Assembly: GCA_021821185.1 (NCBI GenBank) | Contig: JAKACU010000005.1 | Span: forward strand, 1 to 39,799 | DNA length: 39,799 bases | Reading direction: 5' to 3' | From: Bacillota bacterium | Lineage (GTDB): Bacteria > Bacillota > Bacilli > Alicyclobacillales > SLC66 | Shown: positions 33,784 through 39,799 of the stretch, in pieces | Numbering within the stretch: position 1 is the first letter of the stretch | Layout: every line of letters begins with the position of its first letter | Notes under the pieces: model-generated | What the model saw: the letters and a program-made list of their open reading frames with translations, nothing else | What the model was told of the DNA's origin: nothing | The model's database searches: none | Made by a program: the position numbers and the translations under genes

Positions 33784-34890
33784 TTGGCGAGACAGATTTC
33801 TGTTGCCTTAGCCCGCCCGGGAATGTGCTTGGCCCGCCCGATCTATGATGAAAAGGGTAGGGTATTATTGCAGTCTGGTGTAACACTGACAGAATACCAT
33901 GTGAAACGGTTACGCCAGCAATTTGCAGTACTTACAATCGAAGATGAAGTATCGCAAGGGATAATGATCCCAGAGGTTATAGCGGGTGAGTTTCGCGTCG
34001 AGATGCAAAAGACACTCGAAGAAGAGTGGACGAGGTTACGCGCTCAGGCGTCTTTTAAACGCATTTCTTTTAATCCTGCATTCGCAAAGAAAGTTCGCAC
34101 GCAGATGAGAGCTCTTTTACAGATCATGCAACACACAGAAATGATTCAAGAAAATATGGCTTCGCTGGCTGGCTATGACAATGGTACTTATGTTCATTCG
34201 GTCAATGTAGCCATTTATTCACTGATATTGGGCGTTTCTTTAGGACTATCGGAAAATATGCTGATTGAGTTAGCTCTTGGAGCTATGTTCCATGATATGG
34301 GCAAAATGCTGATACCATTAGACATACTTAACAAACGAGGCCCCCTAACGGTGGAAGAATACCACACGATGAAGGAACATGCCACACTCGGGTATGACCT
34401 CTTAAAACAGCAGCATGAGTTCTCCTTTCTTGTTGCACGATGCGCCCATGAACACCATGAGCGGTTAAATGCAAGTGGGTATCCGCGAGGTTTAAAAAGT
34501 GATCAGATTCATCAGTTTGCTAAAATTATTGCAATCGCTGATGTTTACGATGCCATGATTATGCACCGTCCATACCGTGATGGTATGTCGCCGGGCGATG
34601 TGATGGAGTATTTGTTTAGCCGCGCAGGTGTGGAGTTTGATTTCCAGATGGTCGAATTGTTTGGCAAACGAGTAGTGCCTTACCCAATTGGCACCGAAGT
34701 GCAACTCAGCAATGGTTGCATTGGCATCGTAGGAAGCATTCATGAACTGATTCCATCTCGGCCTGTCATCCGCATTTTAGAGGACCCTGATCAGCGGCGT
34801 GCTACTCCTTATGAAGTTGATCTTAGCAAGCAGCTAAATATAACTGTGCTTCGTTGTCAAAGTGTATCGTTACTTGAGGAAATTGAGTAA
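33784..34890 (+). CDS. HD-GYP domain c-di-GMP phosphodiesterase
   Basis: 368 residues, soluble. The N-terminal 100 or so residues contain RPGMCLARPIYDEKGRVLLQSGVTLTE, common before HD-GYP domains. The HD-GYP domain (about 125-310) is complete: HSVNVA, HDMGK (H170, D171), KEHATLGYDLL, HEHHERLNASGYP (GYP at 232-234) and IADVYDAM...RPYRDGM. It is expected to break c-di-GMP to GMP with bound metals. The C-terminal segment after 315 looks like a small PilZ-unlike beta region (PIGTEVQLSNGCIGIV). The TTG at 33784 has GGAGG 10 nt upstream; the frame's upstream ATG at 33763 overlaps the ribosome site and is less likely. Confidence 0.92.
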   Translation: MARQISVALARPGMCLARPIYDEKGRVLLQSGVTLTEYHVKRLRQQFAVLTIEDEVSQGIMIPEVIAGEFRVEMQKTLEEEWTRLRAQASFKRISFNPAFAKKVRTQMRALLQIMQHTEMIQENMASLAGYDNGTYVHSVNVAIYSLILGVSLGLSENMLIELALGAMFHDMGKMLIPLDILNKRGPLTVEEYHTMKEHATLGYDLLKQQHEFSFLVARCAHEHHERLNASGYPRGLKSDQIHQFAKIIAIADVYDAMIMHRPYRDGMSPGDVMEYLFSRAGVEFDFQMVELFGKRVVPYPIGTEVQLSNGCIGIVGSIHELIPSRPVIRILEDPDQRRATPYEVDLSKQLNITVLRCQSVSLLEEIE

Positions 34891-34911
34891 TTGTGACCCT
34901 TATACTATGAT
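34883..34911 (+). promoter_or_regulatory. Promoter for trxB
   Basis: TTGAGT (34883-34888), a 17-bp spacer and TATGAT (34906-34911) fit sigma-A (4/6 and 5/6), 40 nt upstream of the trxB start. The -35 box lies at the end of the HD-GYP gene. Confidence 0.45.
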
Positions 34912-34950
34912 GGGTATGTAGGATATATGTGAGGAAAAGGATGATGCAAA

Positions 34951-35910
34951 TTGACACAGCGACGAGTCATGATTCTTGGTACAGGTCCTGCAGGACTGAC
35001 TGCAGCTATCTATGCTGCCCGAGCGAATCTGCAACCCTTGATCATCGAAGGCAATGAACCAGGTGGGCAATTAACCTTAACAACCGAAGTGGAGAATTTT
35101 CCGGGATTCCCTGATGGCGTGATGGGCCCTGAATTGATGCAATCGATGCGTGAGCAAGCTGAGCGTTTTGGAGCGGAATTTGTTACGGGTTTTGTTACAG
35201 CGGTTGATTTATCCAAGCGACCGTTTACCGTGACGGTGAACGACAACGACGTCTATCAAGCACAAAGTGTGATTGTATCGACAGGTGCTTCAGCCAAACG
35301 TTTAGGTATTGAAGGCGAGCTTGAAATGACAGGTCGCGGAGTGTCAACATGCGCAACTTGTGACGGATTTTTCTTTCGCAACAAGCCGATCATTGTGGTA
35401 GGCGGCGGCGATTCTGCGCTGGAAGAAGCCACATTTTTAACAAAGTTTGCGTCTGAAGTTGTCATTGTTCATCGCAGGGAGGAGTTGCGCGCATCGAAGG
35501 TCATGCAAGAGAGAGCCCGCAACAATCCGAAGATTCGCTTCGCACTTGGGATGGTACCCACTGCTGTCGAACGAGATGAGCACAAGGTTACTGGACTTGT
35601 GGTAAGAGATGTTGCGACAGATGAGACAAAGTCGTTAAAGACGGATGGAATTTTTGTGGCGATTGGGCATTCCCCTAACACTGCTTTTTTAGAAGGACAG
35701 GTTGACGTCGATCAAGTAGGTTACATTAAAACAGTTGGTGTTACGACTGCGACGAGCGTGGAAGGCGTCTTCGCCTGCGGTGACGTTGCTGATCCACTGT
35801 ATCGTCAAGCGATTACCGCAGCGGGGTCTGGTTGCAAAGCTGCACTGGATGTTGAGAAATTTCTCGAAGGACATGCGGTGCAGGATTGGTCTGTTGCACT
35901 AAAAGCCTAA
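34951..35910 (+). CDS. trxB: Thioredoxin reductase
   Basis: TrxB reduces thioredoxin with NADPH through FAD and a redox dithiol. It has 319 residues, the usual length. The FAD site is ILGTGPAGLTAAIYAARAN, the redox-active pair is C134/C137 in CATCDGFF, the NADPH site is IVVGGGDSALEEATFL, and GVFACGDVADPLYRQAITAAGSG closes the FAD domain. HRR (VIVHRREELRAS) supports NADPH preference. The TTG start has AAAAGGATG about 7 nt upstream. It is followed by a terminator. Confidence 0.96.
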   Translation: MTQRRVMILGTGPAGLTAAIYAARANLQPLIIEGNEPGGQLTLTTEVENFPGFPDGVMGPELMQSMREQAERFGAEFVTGFVTAVDLSKRPFTVTVNDNDVYQAQSVIVSTGASAKRLGIEGELEMTGRGVSTCATCDGFFFRNKPIIVVGGGDSALEEATFLTKFASEVVIVHRREELRASKVMQERARNNPKIRFALGMVPTAVERDEHKVTGLVVRDVATDETKSLKTDGIFVAIGHSPNTAFLEGQVDVDQVGYIKTVGVTTATSVEGVFACGDVADPLYRQAITAAGSGCKAALDVEKFLEGHAVQDWSVALKA

Positions 35911-35921
35911 GCTGTTCTATA

Positions 35922-35965
35922 AAACAGGGTTGTACAGTGAATTTCTATACTGTGCAACCCTGTTT
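35922..35965. terminator. Terminator between trxB and menA
   Basis: A 17-bp stem (35922-35938 with 35949-35965) with one G-U pair carries AAA and TTT ends around a 10-nt loop. It can serve both convergent genes. Confidence 0.85.
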
Positions 35966-35983
35966 GCGTGTGTATTCATTTAC

Positions 35984-36868
35984 CTAAAGTAGACTGATAA
36001 AAAGCAATGCCGCAAAGACGATCAATGTTTGTGAAACCATTTTAAATGCCTGCTGAAGTTGTTTTGGTTCCGTCGTTTGGGCAAACAGGCGCGGACCCCT
36101 TAAGGCAATAGGAATGGCCAAAAAAGTCAATAATGACCACCAAGATAAAAGTTGCAATAACATCATGATAAGAATGATGATGTAAGCAAGGACAAACGTT
36201 AGGCGCAAAGTGTGAATGCCACCTGCTCGTCCGATTACGATCGGTAATGTTTGACGTCCGCCTTCTGTATCATGGGCAATATCCCGGATGTTGTTGGCAA
36301 GCAGGATAGCGCCAATGAGAAGACCGATCGGCACAGAAGCGATAATGGCTCTACCTGATATATGCCCTGTTTGAATGAAATAGCTGATTAAAATGATCAC
36401 TGGGCCCATGATAATTCCTGCTGTAATTTCACCAAAAGGCGTTGATGAGATCGGGTGCGGACCGGAAGAGTATAAGTACATGAAGACCATGCTACAGATG
36501 CCTACTACAGCGACCCACCAAGACGTCGTGGAAGCGATATAATAGCCGAGTAAAATGGCGAGAATCAACGTGCCAATGGCAATTAGAAGCACCGTGTTTG
36601 GTTTTACATTGTCCCGTACTATCGTACCTGCGATGCCGACCATGTGTTCATTGTCTAAGCCTCGTTTGAAGTCATAGTATTCATTGATCATGTTGGCCAC
36701 GGCTTGAATGAGCATCGATGAGATTAACATGGCAAGAAATAAAACCGTATGAAAATGCGCGTAATGAATCGCAAGCCCTGTCCCCACAAGGACGGGAGCG
36801 ATGGATGCAGTTAATGTAGGCGGACGTAATAGCCGCCAGCCTAAAGTCATGATACGTTTACTTTGCAT
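35984..36868 (-). CDS. menA: 1,4-dihydroxy-2-naphthoate polyprenyltransferase
   Basis: A UbiA-superfamily prenyltransferase of 294 residues with about eight or nine membrane helices. The first Asp-rich motif is NMINEYYDFKRGLD and the second is NNIRDIAHDTEGGRQTLP, both needed for Mg-diphosphate binding. MenA joins a polyprenyl chain to DHNA, giving demethylmenaquinone, at the membrane. RPPTLTASIAPVLVGTGLA near the N-terminus is typical of MenA. The ATG at 36868 has GAGGTG about 9 nt upstream and is preferred to an upstream ATG at 36931. Its position next to menB, on the opposite strand, supports the call. Confidence 0.94.
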   Translation of the reverse strand: MQSKRIMTLGWRLLRPPTLTASIAPVLVGTGLAIHYAHFHTVLFLAMLISSMLIQAVANMINEYYDFKRGLDNEHMVGIAGTIVRDNVKPNTVLLIAIGTLILAILLGYYIASTTSWWVAVVGICSMVFMYLYSSGPHPISSTPFGEITAGIIMGPVIILISYFIQTGHISGRAIIASVPIGLLIGAILLANNIRDIAHDTEGGRQTLPIVIGRAGGIHTLRLTFVLAYIIILIMMLLQLLSWWSLLTFLAIPIALRGPRLFAQTTEPKQLQQAFKMVSQTLIVFAALLFISLL

Positions 36869-36922
36869 GAACAGATTCACCTCGAACCTTACCATAGCAC
36901 GCTGATCACCTATCAACAAGTA

Positions 36923-36951
36923 GTGAAACAAAGAGGTAAGTCTGATATACT
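36923..36951 (+). promoter_or_regulatory. Promoter for menB-menE-menF
   Basis: GTGAAA (36923-36928), a 17-bp spacer and TATACT (36946-36951) give a moderate sigma-A match (4/6 and 5/6), 48 nt before menB in the menA-menB divergent region. Confidence 0.4.
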
Positions 36952-36999
36952 CATTTTACAGACTGATGAGTCGGAAAATAGTCTTAGGAGGAAGATTTT

Positions 37000-37812
37000 A
37001 TGCAATGGCAGTCCATCAAAGAATACCATGATATTCGTTTTGAATACGCAGAGCACATCGCACGGATAACCATCAATAGGCCTGAGGTAAGAAATGCATT
37101 TCGACCGGAAACTGTGGAGGAATTAATTGAAGCTTTTTCGATCGTTCGTGATGATCAAGAAATTGGCGCTGTGATCTTTACAGGTGAAGGGGACAAGGCG
37201 TTTTGTTCAGGAGGCGATCAACGTGTCCGTGGGATTGGCGGATATGTTGGTAAAGACAGCATCCCGCGCTTAAACGTATTGGATCTACAACGGCAAATTC
37301 GTTTATTGCCTAAAGTAGTTATTGCGGCGGTTGCCGGTTATGCAATCGGTGGGGGACATGTATTGCACCTCGTGTGTGACTTGACGATTGCCGCGGATAA
37401 CGCGGTTTTTGGCCAGACAGGCCCTAAAGTGGGAAGTTTTGATGCTGGATATGGGACAGGCATCCTCGCGCGGACGGTTGGAATAAAGAAAGCGAAAGAG
37501 ATATGGTTTTTATGTCGTCAATATAACGCGCAAGAGGCGCTCGATATGGGTCTTGTCAATAAAATTGTACCTGTAATGCAGTTGCAAGATGAAGCCATTG
37601 AATGGGCGCGCGAGGTTATTACCAAGAGTCCGATGGCGATTCGATTTTTGAAAGCATCCTTTAACGTCGATACGGACGGTTTAGCCGGCTTGCAACAGAT
37701 GGCCGGGGATGCCACGATGATGTTCTACATGACGGAAGAGGCTCATGAAGGGAAAAATGCTTTTTTAGAAAAACGTAGTCCGGATTTTGATAAGTTCCCT
37801 CGTTTACCCTGA
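37000..37812 (+). CDS. menB: 1,4-dihydroxy-2-naphthoyl-CoA synthase
   Basis: MenB is a crotonase-fold enzyme that closes the ring of o-succinylbenzoyl-CoA to give DHNA-CoA. It has 270 residues, matching B. subtilis Men[44 protein letters not shown] (oxyanion-hole region), [15 protein letters not shown] and the C-terminal [14 protein letters not shown] are all diagnostic of MenB rather than generic crotonases. The ATG has AGGAGG 8 nt upstream. It is the first gene of the menB-menE-menF unit, with menE starting 17 nt after its stop. Confidence 0.97.
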   Translation: MQWQSIKEYHDIRFEYAEHIARITINRPEVRNAFRPETVEELIEAFSIVRDDQEIGAVIFTGEGDKAFCSGGDQRVRGIGGYVGKDSIPRLNVLDLQRQIRLLPKVVIAAVAGYAIGGGHVLHLVCDLTIAADNAVFGQTGPKVGSFDAGYGTGILARTVGIKKAKEIWFLCRQYNAQEALDMGLVNKIVPVMQLQDEAIEWAREVITKSPMAIRFLKASFNVDTDGLAGLQQMAGDATMMFYMTEEAHEGKNAFLEKRSPDFDKFPRLP

Positions 37813-37829
37813 AAGGAAGTAACCGTAGG

Positions 37830-39299
37830 ATGAATCGATTTGTACCTGACTGGTTAACTGTGTTGCAACATGAGCAAAAACCGGCTTTGATCACAGAAGA
37901 TCAAACGTATTCGTATGCCGATTTGTACCGTTTTAGCCGGGCGTTTGCAGATCGTTTACAGGCGCATAACGTCAAGCAAGGTGATAGGGTTGCGTTGTTG
38001 GCGCGCAACCCCTTGACTTTTTCCGTGGCAATGCATGCTGTGCGCTTTCTCAAAGCCATTTTGGTACCTGTGAACACGCGGCTAGCAATTTCTGAGATGG
38101 TTTGGCAAGCACAAGATGCTTTTGTATCGATGTTTATCTCAGATAGTAATCATGAAGAGCAGATGCTTCGTGTGGTCCATGAGACATTTCATCCTATAGC
38201 CACTCTTGTGCTTGATGACATGCTCGGGGCTGACGACGACTTTTCCTTTGTGCCGGGGTCCATCGATCTGGAACTTGTGCAAAGCATCATGTACACATCA
38301 GGGACGACAGGTCATCCCAAGGGCGCTCTGATTGCTTATGAGAACCATTTGTATGGCGCTATGATGTCAGGGTACCGCTTAGGTGTCGCAGAAGGGGATT
38401 GTTGGCTGACTGCCATGCCGTTATTTCATGTTGGCGGACAAGCCGTTTTAATGCGCTCTGTTATTTATGGAACGACGGCGATGATTCAAAAACATTTTGA
38501 TGAGACAGAGTTCAATCGTGTGATTGATAAAGGTGTCGTCACGCTTGTTTCGGTTGTCCCAGCTATGCTATCAAGAATGCTTGAAGGTCGGGATAGACCA
38601 TATGGAACCCAATTGCGTTGTGTGCTTTTAGGAGGCGCTCCTGCGCCAAAGCCCTTGCTTGAACGCGCTGCTGCTTTGCGCATCCCGGTGTCGCAAAGTT
38701 ACGGGTTGACGGAGGCCAATTCCCAAGTGGCGACGTTGCCGCCATTGCTGAGTTTAGAAAAATTGGGATCAGCGGGTAAACCTCTTTCCCTCAATGAAAT
38801 TCGCATCGTTGATGAAGATGGTCATGATGTTGATCCTGGCATCGCGGGTGAGATTATCATTCGTGGGCCTACGATGACGAAAGGGTATTATCACAATGAA
38901 GAAGCTGATCGCAAAGCATGGAGTGATGGCTGGTTTTATACGGGTGATATCGGCACATTAGACGAACAGGGTTACTTATACATGATGGATCGCCGACATG
39001 ATTTGATCATTTCTGGTGGCGAAAACATTTATCCAGCCGAAATTGAAGGTGTCTTATCTGGGCACGATGCAGTGAAAGAAGTTGGTGTAACGGGTATGGC
39101 TGATGATCGCTATGGCCAGGTGCCTATTGCGTTTGTCGTCTTGCAACCGGATGCGATGGTGACAGCGGCGCAGTTGCAAGCCTATTGCCGATCACGACTT
39201 GCGGGATATAAAGTGCCCAAAGAAATACGGTTTGTCTCATCGCTGCCACGTAACGCTTCTTTAAAATTGCTGCGAAGGGAACTTTTGCAATGGGTATAA
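37830..39299 (+). CDS. menE: o-Succinylbenzoate-CoA ligase
   Basis: MenE belongs to the acyl-adenylate-forming (ANL) family and activates o-succinylbenzoate to its CoA ester with ATP. It has 489 residues. The P-loop MYTSGTTGHPKGA, the QSYGLTEANSQV motif, GWFYTGDIG and the hinge DRRHDLIISGGENIYPAEIE are all present, as is the C-terminal catalytic lysine region (RNASLKLLRREL). The ATG has AAGGAAG upstream. Its position between menB and menF supports MenE over a generic fatty-acyl-CoA ligase. The end overlaps menF by 10 bp. Confidence 0.95.
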   Translation: MNRFVPDWLTVLQHEQKPALITEDQTYSYADLYRFSRAFADRLQAHNVKQGDRVALLARNPLTFSVAMHAVRFLKAILVPVNTRLAISEMVWQAQDAFVSMFISDSNHEEQMLRVVHETFHPIATLVLDDMLGADDDFSFVPGSIDLELVQSIMYTSGTTGHPKGALIAYENHLYGAMMSGYRLGVAEGDCWLTAMPLFHVGGQAVLMRSVIYGTTAMIQKHFDETEFNRVIDKGVVTLVSVVPAMLSRMLEGRDRPYGTQLRCVLLGGAPAPKPLLERAAALRIPVSQSYGLTEANSQVATLPPLLSLEKLGSAGKPLSLNEIRIVDEDGHDVDPGIAGEIIIRGPTMTKGYYHNEEADRKAWSDGWFYTGDIGTLDEQGYLYMMDRRHDLIISGGENIYPAEIEGVLSGHDAVKEVGVTGMADDRYGQVPIAFVVLQPDAMVTAAQLQAYCRSRLAGYKVPKEIRFVSSLPRNASLKLLRRELLQWV

Positions 39300-39799
39300 A
39301 GGCACCGCATATGATCAAGGACATAGAAGAACTCAGACAAGCTGCTTCTTATGTGATGCAAAACGGCGTTGATCGCATCGTATGTCTATCTACTCGCGTG
39401 AATGCCACGGGTGATCTTGTTCGCCTTGCTGATCTTGTTGAAAAAGAAGCCGCTGTGTATTGGCGTGATCCCAAAAATGGCACGGAATTATTTGCGTTTG
39501 ATACCGCACGTTCTTATGAAGTCTATGAAGGGGAACCCATTTTACTGTTGCGAGAGGCATATGCTCAGTTCACAGATAATGTGTGGAATCAAAATAAAGA
39601 TGATGTACGATTTTTTCTGGCCCTACCGTTTTATGGAGAACACGTTAAGGATAAAGGGCTGTGGGATAAATGGCCATTCGGTTGGTTGTTGTTGCCACGA
39701 TACGTAATTACGAAAGACAGGGCAGGAAATGTACTGCTGCAGGAAAATATTTATTTGGATCCACAAATGGTTTCAGCGTTTGATATCGAACAGGCTATA
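39290..39799 (+). CDS. menF: Isochorismate synthase, N-terminal part (cut by window end)
   Basis: The frame is open from ATG 39290 to the window edge (170 codons) with no stop. It starts inside the menE stop region with AAGGGA 9 nt upstream. TRVNATGDLVRLADLVE, VYWRDPKNGTELFAFDTARSY and KWPFGWLLLPRYVI are typical of the N-terminal domain of MenF/EntC-type isochorismate synthases, which convert chorismate to isochorismate. The catalytic C-terminal chorismate-binding domain is outside the window. Gene order supports menF. Confidence 0.85.
   Translation, partial: MGIKAPHMIKDIEELRQAASYVMQNGVDRIVCLSTRVNATGDLVRLADLVEKEAAVYWRDPKNGTELFAFDTARSYEVYEGEPILLLREAYAQFTDNVWNQNKDDVRFFLALPFYGEHVKDKGLWDKWPFGWLLLPRYVITKDRAGNVLLQENIYLDPQMVSAFDIEQAI

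Overview
The window (39,799 bp, moderate GC) looks like chromosome from a spore-forming, menaquinone-using Bacillota, most likely an Alicyclobacillaceae-type (often acidophilic) aerobe. This rests on strong AGGAGG-type ribosome sites, frequent TTG and GTG starts, a YutG-type PgpA-like protein, an RsfA-like Myb/SANT protein, a soluble PAS kinase of the sporulation-kinase type, a menaquinone gene cluster and a DoxX-family protein. The genus is inference. No tRNA, rRNA, CRISPR array, insertion sequence or phage gene was seen.

Layout. 1-5.4 kb: a cut-off membrane gene (minus), long-form threonine synthase, a 14-TM DHA2-type exporter and a glutaminyl-tRNA synthetase, closed by a 17-bp bidirectional terminator. 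5.4-11 kb: a DUF4395 membrane protein, a large polytopic glycosyltransferase-like protein overlapping a sirtuin, a LacI-family regulator divergent from a 12-TM MFS transporter, and an RsfA-like protein. 11-20.3 kb: a PAS-GGDEF-EAL protein, a Gfo/Idh/MocA oxidoreductase and gltB-gltD (glutamate synthase). 20.3-27 kb: an energy-metabolism block with a succinyl-CoA:acetate-type CoA-transferase, a DoxX-family protein and the four-gene fixABCX electron-transfer operon. 27-29 kb: YutG/PgpA, a DinB-fold protein and a ThuA-like protein.

29-33.8 kb is the least familiar part. Two paralogous, roughly 12-TM proteins are convergent and flank a DUF2249 gene. Each carries the same repeated motif (His, 15-17 residues, Tyr-Gln/Lys, Pro) and a third degenerate copy without His. 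This resembles the three-fold repeat of heme-copper oxidase subunit I or NnrS-like proteins, but with ligands missing. A cytosolic PAS histidine kinase is divergent from the second paralog. A rhodanese follows, with a CsoR/CstR-like operator in its promoter region. 33.8-39.8 kb: an HD-GYP c-di-GMP phosphodiesterase, thioredoxin reductase, and menaquinone genes (menA divergent from menB-menE-menF, the last cut by the window end).

Themes. The fix operon and the men genes may meet at the membrane: FixABCX links NADH oxidation to quinone and low-potential carrier reduction. DoxX, DUF2249, rhodanese and TrxB suggest sulfur or redox chemistry. GGDEF-EAL and HD-GYP proteins give two c-di-GMP enzymes. 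Convergent genes are packed tightly: three pairs overlap at their 3' ends (73, 32 and 27 bp) and one pair abuts with no spacer.
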